A DNA stretch of 34,957 nt from an uncultured Pirellulaceae bacterium (GCA_905480545.1 CAJQQR010000133.1:1-34957); one strand, 5' to 3'. Positions 6,476 through 15,819 are shown, numbered from the stretch's first letter. Notes: generated by a model not told the origin, from the letters alone. A program made the numbers and translations.

Positions 6476-9417
6476 GCAATATCAATGTGAACGTGATACA
6501 GGACGAAAATGACGATTCATCAGCTGACGATGCTGATTGCAACCCGGTCGATGTCTTGGCTGATGAATTTGCCAAACGAATTCGCCGTGGCGAAACCCCG
6601 TCCATTGAAGACTATGTCGCCGCCAATCCGAACCTTGAATCACAGATCCGTGCCGTATTCCCTACCATTGCCAGAATGGAAAAAGTCAGTCGACAACAAC
6701 TTTCCAACTCTGGTTCCCATGCCCTGAAACACCACGTCGAACTTAATCTGAAAAAAATTGGCGACTTTGAAATCCTCGGCCAGCTAGGGCAGGGGGGAAT
6801 GGGAATTGTCTATGAGGCACTTCAGGTTTCGCTCCATCGTCACGTCGCGTTAAAGATCATTAGTCCCACCATTTCTGGTTCACCCAAACAGCTGGAACGA
6901 TTTAAGCGTGAAGCCGCGACAGCCGCAAGATTGCACCATACCAACATCGTGCCCGTTTTCGGTTCTGGAGATGAAAATGGAATCCACTACTACGCGATGC
7001 AGCTGATTAACGGCACGCCTTTACACCAAGCGGTTCGATCGATTCGCGAGTCTAAAACGTACTCCTTTGAATCAACCGCATCAAAATCTCAATCTGCAAA
7101 TAGTGTCCGATCGAAACCATCGCCAACTCGTGTTGATTCTTTCAAATCAGACCTAGCTAACCAAGACGATTCGCCTGGGGAAATTTCGACAACAAGGACA
7201 TTGCATCAATCGACTATAAAATCGCAACCACCGGCGGTTGTTTCAAATCGAATCGATGGTAGTGAAAAACAGAAAAACGACTATTGGATGCGGGTTTGTC
7301 ATTGCGTCGCAGATATTGCCGATGCATTGGATTACGCCCATGAACAAGGTGTTTTACACCGCGACGTCAAACCGTCGAATTTAATTATGGACCAAAATGG
7401 GATAGTCTGGATTACGGATTTTGGTTTAGCAAAATTTGATGAGAGCGATGGCCTGACCAAAACGGGTGACATGGTTGGAACGCTGCGTTACATGTCTCCG
7501 GAACAATTTAACGGCGAAGGCGATGCTAGATCGGACGTGTGCAGCCTCGGTTTAACACTATTTGAATTGCTGGTATTGAATCCGGCCTATTCGGAAACGC
7601 GGTCAGCACCGCTGATGAAATTAAAATCGGAACAACCCCCACCAAGTCCTCGACAAATTGAACCGACTATACCCAAAGACTTGGAAACAATCGTTCTCAA
7701 AGCCTGCGCGACGCTACCGGCTGAAAGGTATCAGTCAGCAGGTGAAATGCGTGATGATTTGATTTGCTTTGTTGAAGGGCGGGCCATTTCAGCACGTCGC
7801 GCCAACGTTATCGAACAGGCGTGGCGATGGTCAAAACGTAATCCAATGGTTGCATCTCTGTCTGGCCTTACGCTCGGACTGATCATCACCATTGCTGTTG
7901 TTGCAACGATTGGAAATCAACAAACTCAAGCAGCATTACGAGACAAGGAAATTGAATACGATCGGGCGGAAGCGAGCAAAACATCTGCTGTGCTTGCGCT
8001 ATCTGAAGCGAAAACGCAGCGGAAACGGGCGGAAGACAACTTCTCCATTGCGATCGAGGCCTGTGAAGAAATCATGCAAAACATCGCCAATCGCGGAGTC
8101 CCGTTCGGAATTGCGGTGGAAGTTCAGGAAGAGGAGGTTCGATCATTTGAAACAACGTTGACTGGGTCAGACGTCGAAATTCTTGAAACATTGCTACGGT
8201 TCTTCGAAGATTTTGCACAAAAAAACCAGGCCGACCTGTCGTTTCAATCGGCCCAAGCTCTTCGCCGCGTCGGCGATATCCTGCAACGACTTGGGCGATT
8301 GGACGAGGCAGAAGTCGTCTACGTGCAGGCCGTTGAAAATTTCTCAAAATTAGAAAATGTGACTCTTGATGAATCAGAAAACATTTTGGTCCGCATGAAA
8401 ATCTTCAATGAAATTGCATTTAGCGCAAAGCAGCGGGGCGACTTTTCCGATGCCGAAGTTGCAATTGAAAATTGTCAGGGCGTTTACAGGAACTGCGTTT
8501 CAAAAACCAACCCAATCAAATTGGAATACGCTCGGTCGCTTAACATCTATACGTCGATGTACACCCGTGTTGGATACGTGATCAACCGAAAAATATTCGC
8601 CGCGAGGAATCCATCAAAGAAAAATAGCAAAATGATGGAATCCGTTAAAAACAAAGCCCGCGATTCAAAGAACCGAAGAACAGCCCAGCAGAAAGGTCGT
8701 GTCCGCGTCTGGGTTGACGTCAACAATCTTTTCGCTGAGAAGAAATCGTCAGTTCGAACCGCCAATGATCATGCGATTGACATCCTGGATGCCTTGATTG
8801 CCGCTGACCCCGAACGATCGGAATTCCAACTGGAGCTCTCGCGAGCTTACCAAGACCGTGTTCGAATTCACCGCGATGGAAAAGATCGCGCATTGGTTCG
8901 AAACGCTTTTCAGAAGGCGAAATCGATACTTGAGGCGTTGACTGCGAAACACCCAACCAATCCGGCGTATCCGTTTGAACTGGGCGACATGCTATTGAAC
9001 TTGGATCGAGCGAACCTTGGAATCTCGACTTATGGTGCAGCTTTGAAGGTCGCCAGAGAGTTACGAGAAAAATGGCCAACCGTTGGTGAATATCAGGCGT
9101 TGTACGCAAACTCGCTGGTTCGCGGCGTTGTATCAAAACTAAATTCCGTTCCATCCAAACGGCTGGAAGAGCCACTTCGGATCTATCGTCAGTTGATCGA
9201 AGAGTACCCCGCCTATTACGCGTATAAGATTAATTTTGCGCAATATCTAATACTCTTTGCGACGGTGAACGCCCGCGCCGGCAATACCGAGCAGGCAGCT
9301 GAATTGTTTTCCGAAGCCGAGGCGTGTTTAGATTCGATATCACAAGGCGAATCGGAAGACGCGTTGGTTATTCGAATTCGAGCTGAACTACAAGCTGCCA
9401 GAAACATCAACAAATAG
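6472..9417 (+). CDS. Transmembrane Hanks-type Ser/Thr protein kinase with a TPR-like sensor half
   Basis: The product is 981 residues. An N-terminal acidic segment (about 1-90; residues 20-70 resemble a zinc-free anti-sigma-like helix set) precedes a complete kinase domain (about 95-440). The Gly-rich loop is GQGGMG. Catalytic Lys128 lies in VALKII, Asp298 in HRDVKPSN and Asp316 in DFGLAKF. The activation-segment end GTLRYMSPEQ is present. A Ser-rich insertion of about 75 residues (193-268) lies inside the kinase domain, between the hinge and the alphaE helix. One transmembrane helix (about 459-481, MVASLSGLTLGLIITIAVVA) leads to a helical exported half with TPR-like segments (LRRVGDILQRLGRLDEAEVVY). 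The gene overlaps the sigma gene by 4 bases, suggesting that it controls that factor. TAG at 9415 ends it; another TAG lies 12 codons later. Confidence 0.95.
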   Translation: MSNINVNVIQDENDDSSADDADCNPVDVLADEFAKRIRRGETPSIEDYVAANPNLESQIRAVFPTIARMEKVSRQQLSNSGSHALKHHVELNLKKIGDFEILGQLGQGGMGIVYEALQVSLHRHVALKIISPTISGSPKQLERFKREAATAARLHHTNIVPVFGSGDENGIHYYAMQLINGTPLHQAVRSIRESKTYSFESTASKSQSANSVRSKPSPTRVDSFKSDLANQDDSPGEISTTRTLHQSTIKSQPPAVVSNRIDGSEKQKNDYWMRVCHCVADIADALDYAHEQGVLHRDVKPSNLIMDQNGIVWITDFGLAKFDESDGLTKTGDMVGTLRYMSPEQFNGEGDARSDVCSLGLTLFELLVLNPAYSETRSAPLMKLKSEQPPPSPRQIEPTIPKDLETIVLKACATLPAERYQSAGEMRDDLICFVEGRAISARRANVIEQAWRWSKRNPMVASLSGLTLGLIITIAVVATIGNQQTQAALRDKEIEYDRAEASKTSAVLALSEAKTQRKRAEDNFSIAIEACEEIMQNIANRGVPFGIAVEVQEEEVRSFETTLTGSDVEILETLLRFFEDFAQKNQADLSFQSAQALRRVGDILQRLGRLDEAEVVYVQAVENFSKLENVTLDESENILVRMKIFNEIAFSAKQRGDFSDAEVAIENCQGVYRNCVSKTNPIKLEYARSLNIYTSMYTRVGYVINRKIFAARNPSKKNSKMMESVKNKARDSKNRRTAQQKGRVRVWVDVNNLFAEKKSSVRTANDHAIDILDALIAADPERSEFQLELSRAYQDRVRIHRDGKDRALVRNAFQKAKSILEALTAKHPTNPAYPFELGDMLLNLDRANLGISTYGAALKVARELREKWPTVGEYQALYANSLVRGVVSKLNSVPSKRLEEPLRIYRQLIEEYPAYYAYKINFAQYLILFATVNARAGNTEQAAELFSEAEACLDSISQGESEDALVIRIRAELQAARNINK

Positions 9418-9581
9418 CCGCAGGCGGCAAAGCGGCCATCAACAAGCAACTAGCGGCTCGACCCAAGACATGTCTAATATCCACTCGGCTCGAATAGCGC
9501 CGTTCATCCAAACCTTTGACGAGCAACGTCACTCACAACAGTCAAACTACGAATTCGTTTTTAATTTTAACCGGCAATCGT

Positions 9582-11039
9582 CTACTTCCCGTTTCCGTTT
9601 TTCTTCTGTTTCTTCGGAAAACTGCCGCGATAAGGAAACGCTTCCAACTCAGAACCTTTTCCCAAAATCCTAGGGTCATTAGTTTCCCTCAATTCGTTAA
9701 ATAATCTTTCGCGTAGCTGCTTGACTTGCTTTGAAACTTTTGGATCATTTGCAATATTGATCAGCTGCAATGGATCGTTATTTGCGTCATAAAGCTCGTC
9801 GGCCGGTCGTTTTGCCACTGATAGATCTAACTTTTTTCGTCCGGAATCATCATTGCCGAACGCGAGTAATTCGGTTTTCGTTGGCCCACCATCGATATCT
9901 GCATATTTCCCTTTTCGGCTCTGAGGACCACCTGCCGGCCAACAGTCCGGATTGAAATTGTGGATGTATAGAAAATCCTTGGTCCGAATTCCACGCATCG
10001 GTGTGCCGCGAAAATCTTTCGGCTGACAGGGTGTGTGCCTCTCTTTTCCCATGAATACATGATCTCGTGATTCGTCGATCCAGCCTGAATCCCCCGATGT
10101 CAAAACCTTCATTAGACTTTTCCCAGTCATCACATCCAACTTTTGGACACCCGCTGCTTCCAGAAATGTAGGAGCCATGTCGGTAAGGCTGACAAAGTCT
10201 TCGACAACACGTCCAGCTTTGATTTTCGAGCCCCATTGAATTGCCAATGGAACTTGAGCGCCCGCATCGTAAAGATTGCTTTTGCCGCGGGGAAATGGCC
10301 AACCGTGATCACCAGTCATCACAACAATCGTGTTTTCCAGTTCGCCAATTTCCTCTAGGATTTTCAGTCGCTCGCCGACTTCTGTGTCGAACCGTTGCAC
10401 CTCAAAGTAGTAATCGCAAATGTCTGTGCGGACTTTTTCGGTATCCGGCAAATAAGCCGGCACAACGACTTTGGAGAGATCCATTCCACTATTAACTCCC
10501 GACTGCCATTTGTACGTTCGATGCGGATCATGTGCCCCAAACCAAAAGCAAAATGGCTTGTTTTCCGGTTTTTTGGCCAAGAACTCCTTGAAGCTCTTGT
10601 AGCGATCACCGGCCGCTGGTGGCTTCCGATCCTTACCTGGCCCCCAACCTTTGCGAGAAAATCCAACCGCGTATCCGTTGTCGCGTAGGAGATCGGGATA
10701 AGTCACGTGTTCCTTCGGCAACTCGCTCCAAAGATTTGCCCCCGGCCCAAGACGCCAAAAATGTTGGCCGGTCAAAATCGCACCACGAGACGGCGTACAT
10801 GAGGGCGAGGACACAAACGCCCTATTAAATAAAACACCTCGCTTCGCAATACGATCAAACGTTGGTGTTTTAATGACCGGGTCACCGTAGATCGATGCGT
10901 GAACGCCCCAATCGTCAGCAATCGCAAAGAATATGTTGGGTTTCTTCCGTTTGCTTACATTTTCCGGCTGTTGGGCCGCAGCACTGACGTTGATGAAAAT
11001 CAACAGCAAAAGCGAGAGGTACAATCTGTGTTTTGTCAT
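9582..11039 (-). CDS. Secreted sulfatase (arylsulfatase family S1)
   Basis: The product is 485 residues. A signal peptide (about 1-22, LYLSLLLLIFINVSAAA) sends it out of the cytoplasm. The metal-binding Asp pair is DD (42-43) in FAIADDWG. The maturation motif is CTPSRG (Cys81), where Cys is converted to formylglycine by an FGE or a radical-SAM enzyme. Other conserved blocks are TGQHFWRLG, FWFGAHDPHRTY and VVMTGDHGWPFPRGK, which supplies further metal and sulfate ligands. The order resembles sulfoglucosamine or iduronate sulfatase-like members, which act on sulfated polysaccharides. The substrate is not decidable. ATG 11039 is preferred over TTG 11048 because the signal peptide begins directly there. 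It is convergent with the kinase gene, with a 164-base gap that holds no clear U-tract terminator. Confidence 0.95.
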   Translation of the reverse strand: MTKHRLYLSLLLLIFINVSAAAQQPENVSKRKKPNIFFAIADDWGVHASIYGDPVIKTPTFDRIAKRGVLFNRAFVSSPSCTPSRGAILTGQHFWRLGPGANLWSELPKEHVTYPDLLRDNGYAVGFSRKGWGPGKDRKPPAAGDRYKSFKEFLAKKPENKPFCFWFGAHDPHRTYKWQSGVNSGMDLSKVVVPAYLPDTEKVRTDICDYYFEVQRFDTEVGERLKILEEIGELENTIVVMTGDHGWPFPRGKSNLYDAGAQVPLAIQWGSKIKAGRVVEDFVSLTDMAPTFLEAAGVQKLDVMTGKSLMKVLTSGDSGWIDESRDHVFMGKERHTPCQPKDFRGTPMRGIRTKDFLYIHNFNPDCWPAGGPQSRKGKYADIDGGPTKTELLAFGNDDSGRKKLDLSVAKRPADELYDANNDPLQLINIANDPKVSKQVKQLRERLFNELRETNDPRILGKGSELEAFPYRGSFPKKQKKNGNGK

Positions 11040-11461
11040 GAAAATCAATTTTTGGTACGTGGCGAGATGAGCTGTATCAATCAGCTACTTTGTTTTAGTT
11101 TGCTTATTTCCGTCTCGAACCTTTGCCTGAAACACGTGACGCCCACAAACAACGAAGGTGCCAACATGCTTGGAAATGTTTAATTAAAGCAATATCTAAG
11201 AATTCCAAACCGTTTCATTTCTTTGATACGTCGTAATCTTGCAGGCCTGATTCAACCAATGAAACATCAATCGAAGCCGAAAATGAACACCCGACAACCT
11301 ACCACAACGAATCAACAAAAGAAAAGTTCGTACAGTCTCTTTTTCATTGCCCAGCGTTTGAATTAAAGAATCATACGGGATGAAAATCGATTAGGAATTC
11401 AATATTTAATTGTGATAGACTCCAAACAATGGACAATGCTTACTTCGAGATAGGGTACATA
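11040..11461. other. Intergenic region between divergent sulfatase and sulfite-oxidase-like genes
   Basis: About 420 bases must contain the promoters of two divergent genes. I see AT-rich stretches (near 11175-11190 and 11395-11415) but no pair of boxes worth naming. No RNA gene or convincing short ORF was found. Confidence 0.55.
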
Positions 11462-12727
11462 ATGGCAGCTAAATTCTCACGACGCAGAGTGCTGAAACAT
11501 TCTGTTTTCATGTCGGCGACTGCAGCGGCATGTGATTCGGTTTGTGGACAGCAGGACGCTGCCGAAGCGATTGATGGAACATCACCACAACCGCAAGATC
11601 GCTGCCTCACTCCGGCGGAAGACTTCTACACTGTTGCCCGGGGTAATCCCAAACCGCATTTGCTTACAGGAAACGAATTGGTTTCCGCACGCATGACTCG
11701 AGAAAGCTGGCGTTTGGAAATCACAGTCGACGAATCGCTCGATGAACCCATCGTCAAACAAAACGCGACTGCCGAGAAGCAATTATCAATTTCAAATGGA
11801 ACAGCAATAGATTTTGATACGCTTTTGAGTCTCGAGAGGAAATCAAGCGTCAAATTAATCAAAGCGATTCAGTGCTTGAACATCCCAACTCCGCTCGGCC
11901 AAGGCTTATGGGAGGGAATCGCGCTTCGTGACGTTTTGAAACTGTGCGGAAAAACCAAAAACATTCGACGAATCTATTATTGGGGATTTCATAACAACGA
12001 TCCAACACAACGATTCCAATCGTCGCTCAGTTACACTCAAGCAGTCGATCATGCTCCCAATGATCCGCCAGTCTTTTTGGCGTACAAACTCAACGGCAAA
12101 CCCATTTCGCCACTGCGCGGTGGCCCAGTTCGAATGATCGTTCCGTGGGCCTATGGATTCAAGAGCATCAAATGGCTGCAAAACATTGTCCTTTCCAACG
12201 ATCCACGAGCTAACGATACCTATTCGAATCAAAACAACGACCCCGATTCTCCGATCAAAACGGCGGCCTATCTCAACAAGCCGAATATCAAATTCGAACA
12301 CGGTGTTCCGATTTCTTTGTCCGGAATTGCCATCTCCGGATTGTCCGATCTTAAAAAAGTTCAATTTTCCATCCGCCGCGTAGAACCCAATTTTTCCCAA
12401 CTTGATTACGACCATCCCGAAATCCAAAACGGACGCTGGGAAGATTGCGAGGTTTCAGCGCCGCCCTCCAATTGGAAACCAATTCTTCCAACTGACATTT
12501 CCTCGTCAGACATTTTTGGTTTCGACAAGACCTCTGGAAAACCGATGCAATGGCCGATGCGTTATGGAATGGCGAATTGGAAAGTAATCCTCAAGAAGCT
12601 TGATCGAGGTAGCTACGAATTTCGAGTTCGGACCATCGACCGAAACGGCTTTGCTCAACCTGATCCTCGACCGCTGGCAAAAAGTGGTCGCAATGCGATG
12701 CCGGTCCATCAATTTCAAGTCGTTTAG
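11462..12727 (+). CDS. Tat-exported sulfite-oxidase-like molybdopterin oxidoreductase
   Basis: The product is 421 residues. The N-terminus has a twin-Arg motif (SRRRVLKHS) followed by a hydrophobic Ala-rich stretch, so it is likely folded with cofactor and exported by Tat. The oxidoreductase molybdopterin-binding domain follows (about 90-270: IKAIQCLNIP, GLWEGIALRDVLKLCG, PVFLAYKLNGKPISPLRGGPVRMIVPWAYGFKSIKWLQNI). A dimerisation-type beta domain follows (about 280-415, ending SYEFRVRTIDRNGFAQPDPRPLAKSGRNAMP). The Cys of IQCLN is at the position of the Mo-ligating Cys. The residues after it differ from the usual CAGNxR pattern and contain an extra segment. ATG 11462 puts the twin Arg at residues 7-9; an earlier in-frame ATG at 11429 is possible. 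TAG ends it, with TGA two codons later. Donor and acceptor are unknown. Confidence 0.88.
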   Translation: MAAKFSRRRVLKHSVFMSATAAACDSVCGQQDAAEAIDGTSPQPQDRCLTPAEDFYTVARGNPKPHLLTGNELVSARMTRESWRLEITVDESLDEPIVKQNATAEKQLSISNGTAIDFDTLLSLERKSSVKLIKAIQCLNIPTPLGQGLWEGIALRDVLKLCGKTKNIRRIYYWGFHNNDPTQRFQSSLSYTQAVDHAPNDPPVFLAYKLNGKPISPLRGGPVRMIVPWAYGFKSIKWLQNIVLSNDPRANDTYSNQNNDPDSPIKTAAYLNKPNIKFEHGVPISLSGIAISGLSDLKKVQFSIRRVEPNFSQLDYDHPEIQNGRWEDCEVSAPPSNWKPILPTDISSSDIFGFDKTSGKPMQWPMRYGMANWKVILKKLDRGSYEFRVRTIDRNGFAQPDPRPLAKSGRNAMPVHQFQVV

Positions 12728-12772
12728 CTTCGTTGATTTAGATGGCCGGGATAATGGAAAGGGAGGGTCGCG

Positions 12773-13336
12773 TCAATGACAAGGTGGCATCAGATTCGGA
12801 ACCGACAACAACTGATCTGAATAGTATTTATTCTCGGCGTCAACCATTCTTTGCGGTGGTAGCAGCGGCGCACCATCAACATGCCTTCCAACATCGTACA
12901 AACCGTATAGCCGCAACATCCAAAGCAATGCCTGCGGAGACATCAACTCAACCAAATCGAGCTGATTTTGCACGTTCACATAGACCAATTCGCAATCCGC
13001 GTGTGCCTGCCCGTCAATCTCGCTTTTCCCACGGACCATATAACTATCTGGTGCAGGGTCAGTGATCTCCAAAGAATATTCCATCGTGTCGCCAGGAATA
13101 GCTGACCGATAGAAATTCACTTTGGAAACCTTTGCCAAGACCAACTGTTGCTGAAACTCTGTTAGCTGATTCACCAGCATTCCTCCGGTTTGGGCCAACC
13201 CTTCCAGGATCAGCGAACAGGGCATTACTGGGTATCCCGGCATGTAAAGATCGAGAGGTTCATCGGTCATGCTGACCGTTTTAATCGCACTCGCGATTTG
13301 TCCAACTTTGAACTCAGTTATTTGGTCAATCCACAT
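12773..13336 (-). CDS. FabZ-like hotdog-fold protein with Tyr in place of the catalytic His
   Basis: The product is 187 residues. The hotdog core (about residues 1-130) shows the FabA/FabZ pattern: DEPLDLYMPGYPVMP, then SLILEGLAQTGG, then VLAKVSKVNFYRSAIPGDTMEYSLEI. FabZ uses a His and a Glu 14 residues apart for dehydration of 3-hydroxyacyl-ACP. Here the spacing is kept (Tyr31 and Glu45), but the His is Tyr. Gln49 (Glu+4) is retained. A tail of about 55 residues lies beyond the fold. Activity is therefore doubtful. It may be a non-catalytic partner, an altered dehydratase or a thioester binder. It lies 31 bases after the related gene ending at 13368, in the same direction, so the two probably form a pair. 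ATG 13336 is the first usable start after an in-frame stop. Confidence 0.82.
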   Translation of the reverse strand: MWIDQITEFKVGQIASAIKTVSMTDEPLDLYMPGYPVMPCSLILEGLAQTGGMLVNQLTEFQQQLVLAKVSKVNFYRSAIPGDTMEYSLEITDPAPDSYMVRGKSEIDGQAHADCELVYVNVQNQLDLVELMSPQALLWMLRLYGLYDVGRHVDGAPLLPPQRMVDAENKYYSDQLLSVPNLMPPCH

Positions 13337-13367
13337 CCAACGGTAATGCGAAGCTTCAACTGGATGC

Positions 13368-13844
13368 TCAACCGAATTGTCCGGGCAAATTGATCATACT
13401 GAATTTTTTTTGTTGATGGAGAAGTTGATCAAGCGGGGCGCGACTGGGTGCGACCGATGACAAGTCAGTTTTTTCCACGACCATTCGGGCACTGGCGACG
13501 ACTTTGCCTTCCACCGATGCTTTCGTCATCAACTTGTATTGTTGAACAGTTTCCGATCTGAGCTCTGCGGTAATTTCAGGCTCTTGCCCAGGCCGAACAA
13601 AACCAGAGAACTCGGCGTTACGCACTTCTTTCAAAATTACCATCGAGGATTTGAAATCGTCACTGCATCGCACCAACCAATCGCTCGCCTAGAACATCAT
13701 TTCAAGAGATATTACGCAAGGAAGTACCGAGAACTTCGGAAAGTAGTCCTTAAAGAAGTGATCATCACCGCGTAAATTCCGTCTCGCCGTGATCCTCTCG
13801 TTAGGTTCGATGCTAACAATTTGATCAAGTTGGCGAAATCTCAC
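13368..13844 (-). pseudogene. FabZ-like hotdog gene interrupted by an amber codon at codon 52
   Basis: From GTG 13844, preceded by a good ribosome-binding site (AAGGAAA, 5-base spacing), one frame runs 159 codons to TGA 13368 with a single internal TAG at 13691-13689. The translated parts join as one hotdog protein. It begins MRFRQLDQIVSIEPNERIT, continues through DDHFFKDYFPKF and LPCVISLEMMF, then TAG, then ASDWLVRCSDDFKSSMVILKEV and the family's VRPGQEPEITAEL. TAG stands at Glu48+4, where FabZ has a conserved Gln, so a CAG to TAG change would explain it. As in its neighbour, the catalytic His position is Tyr (Tyr34). Either this is a recent pseudogene, or the amber is read through or erroneous. 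Alone, the 3' part (from 13676) would lack half of the fold. No frameshift or other damage is seen. Confidence 0.85.
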
Positions 13845-14346
13845 AGATATTTCCTTTTGCAATTGCGTTTATGTTGCTAGATATCCACCTTTCCGACCCG
13901 AAAAATTTCAAGCTGATTTACAGAAGCAATCGGAGTGAACGGGTGTAAACCACATGACGTAACGCAACCTCGAAATTCAGTCGGAGCAGCATCGTGGAGA
14001 CCTCATTTGAATTCGGCAGACTGACGTTGAATCAATTAGAAATAAGGGCTCGTCGGCAAAACGAATCCCTAGTTAAGCGATTGAACGCGCGTATCAAAGA
14101 TACAAGACTTCGACTACCTTTCCGAGACAGCAGAAACGATGCAAAGTAAACAAATGATCACAGCGATCACGAAAAGACGCATTGGGGCGAAAAATCATTG
14201 GAAAACAAACCCCTGAAGTGCAAGAGAGCCAAAGCACGTGATAACAATTCGGGGAAGAGTGTAGGCTTTGGGTCGCTTAGGCAATCCAAGAAATTCGTCA
14301 AAACCGATCGGGAAAACTCGCTAGGTCTTGTTCCAAAACCGACGAT
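13845..14346. other. Intergenic region, mostly unexplained
   Basis: About 500 bases separate the hotdog pair from the stop of the DUF1501 gene. It contains one short plus-strand frame with a plausible ribosome-binding site (13994-14149, listed separately). It would also contain the promoter of the hotdog genes near 13850-13900. I see no RNA gene, repeat or insertion-sequence end. Confidence 0.5.
13994..14149 (+). CDS. Possible small basic protein (51 residues), unrecognised
   Basis: A GTG at 13994, seven bases after GGAG (13983-13986), opens a 51-codon frame ending in TAA. The product is rich in Arg, Lys and Glu, with a probable helix (LNQLEIRARRQNESLVKRL). It resembles no family I know. The ribosome-binding site is the main reason to list it; it may be chance. 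It lies on the opposite strand to both flanking genes. Confidence 0.22.
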   Translation: METSFEFGRLTLNQLEIRARRQNESLVKRLNARIKDTRLRLPFRDSRNDAK

Positions 14347-15819
14347 CTACGCAAAAATATCTTTGACGACGGTTCCGTAGACATCGGTTAATCGAAAATC
14401 CCGCCCGGCATACTTGTAGGTCAATTTTTCATGATCCATTCCCATCAGATGCAAAATCGTTGCATGAAGGTCGTGAAAATGCACTTTGTTTCGAACTGCA
14501 TAATAACCATGCTCGTCCGTTTCACCGTACCGCAAACCGCCTTTCACCCCGCCGCCACACATAAACATACTGTTAGCATGCGGGTTGTGGTCTCGCCCAT
14601 CGCGATTGCCTTGAGAAACAGGCGTCCTACCAAACTCACCACCCCACAGGACCAGGGTGTCATCCAGTAGGCCACGTTGCTTCAAATCCTGAATCAAACC
14701 CGCAATCGGCTTGTCAACTTCTTTGGCATTTTTCGCATGACCATTTCGCAGGCCACCATGCTGGTCCCATTTGTAACTATGTGTTACCTGGATGAACCGA
14801 ACTCCAGCTTCTGCGAACCGTCGCGCCATCAAACATTGACGCCCAAAATTTTTCGTTTCTTTTTCGTTCAGCCCATATTGCTCAAGAGTTGCCGCCGACT
14901 CATCGCTGATATTCTGCAGGTCCGGTGCCTGCCGCTGCAGGCGAAACGCCAATTCAAAGGACGCGATGCGCGATTCCAACTGATCATCAACGCCTCGGTT
15001 CGCAAGATGATCACGATTCAATTCTTTGAGAAGATCAAGTTCCATTCGCTGATCCGAACGAGAAACTTCTTTGTTCTCGATAAATGGAATCTTCGCTTTG
15101 TCTGCGGGAGTGCTCGATGTTCCAATTGGAGTGCCTTGAAATTTTGCAGGCAAGAATCCATTGGACCATGCGTTGACACCACCATGCCCGAATGTCGGAC
15201 AAATCGTAACGAAACCCGGCAAATTATTATTCTCCGTCCCTAGCCCGTAATTGATCCAAGATCCCATCGACGGCCGGATAAAGGTATCCGAACCGGTATG
15301 CAACTCCAACAACGCAGCACCATGCCTTGAATTCGAGCCATGTACAGAATTGATGATGCAAAGGTCATCCACCATCTTCCCTACATTGGGAAACAAATCC
15401 GAAACGTGTATTCCGGACTCTCCATACTGCTTGAATTCCCATGGCGAAGCCAAAAGCTTGCCAGTCGCACCCGATACAATCCTCGGCTTTTTGTTGGGAT
15501 ACGTTTTGTCATCGTCCCGCTTTAGGGCAGGCTTATAATCAAAAGTATCCACCTGCGATGGACCACCATGCATAAACATAAAGATGATCCGTTTTGCACG
15601 CGGAGCAAAACGTGGACTTTGCAATCCAGCAGCTGCCGCAACATCCGCACCTGAATTCGGCGATGACGCTGAGACAAAGCTCGCTGGACTTTCGTTTTGC
15701 AACAACCCGGCTAACGCTAAACCGCCAAACCCAATGCTACTTTGGCGAAGCATTTCGCGACGGGATACAGGCCTGTTTTGAAAATCGAAACAGGAGTGGT
15801 TCAATCTTGATTTTGTCAT
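14347..15819 (-). CDS. DUF1501 secreted protein (alkaline phosphatase/sulfatase-like fold), copy A
   Basis: The product is 490 residues. The N-terminus carries a Tat-type signal (SRREMLRQSS, then GFGGLALAGLL). DUF1501 blocks follow: RIIFMFMHGGPSQVDTFDYK, PNVGKMVDDLCIINSVHGSN, RQCLMARRFAEAGVRFIQV, DDTLVLWGGEFGRTP, GRDHNPHANSMFMCGGGVKG and HFHDLHATILHLMGMDHEKL. The fold is related to the alkaline phosphatase superfamily. The biochemical role is not established, though the family is abundant in planctomycetes beside PSD1 proteins. It lies 24 bases after the TGA that ends the full PSD1 frame (15844), so the two are very likely one transcript. It ends with TAG at the usual family end (LTDVYGTVVKDIFA). 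Confidence 0.93.
   Translation of the reverse strand: MTKSRLNHSCFDFQNRPVSRREMLRQSSIGFGGLALAGLLQNESPASFVSASSPNSGADVAAAAGLQSPRFAPRAKRIIFMFMHGGPSQVDTFDYKPALKRDDDKTYPNKKPRIVSGATGKLLASPWEFKQYGESGIHVSDLFPNVGKMVDDLCIINSVHGSNSRHGAALLELHTGSDTFIRPSMGSWINYGLGTENNNLPGFVTICPTFGHGGVNAWSNGFLPAKFQGTPIGTSSTPADKAKIPFIENKEVSRSDQRMELDLLKELNRDHLANRGVDDQLESRIASFELAFRLQRQAPDLQNISDESAATLEQYGLNEKETKNFGRQCLMARRFAEAGVRFIQVTHSYKWDQHGGLRNGHAKNAKEVDKPIAGLIQDLKQRGLLDDTLVLWGGEFGRTPVSQGNRDGRDHNPHANSMFMCGGGVKGGLRYGETDEHGYYAVRNKVHFHDLHATILHLMGMDHEKLTYKYAGRDFRLTDVYGTVVKDIFA

Noticed and set aside
9417..9436. GC-rich hairpin (GCCGC...GCGGC) after the kinase gene as a terminator
   Set aside because: The stem is only five pairs and no T-run follows.
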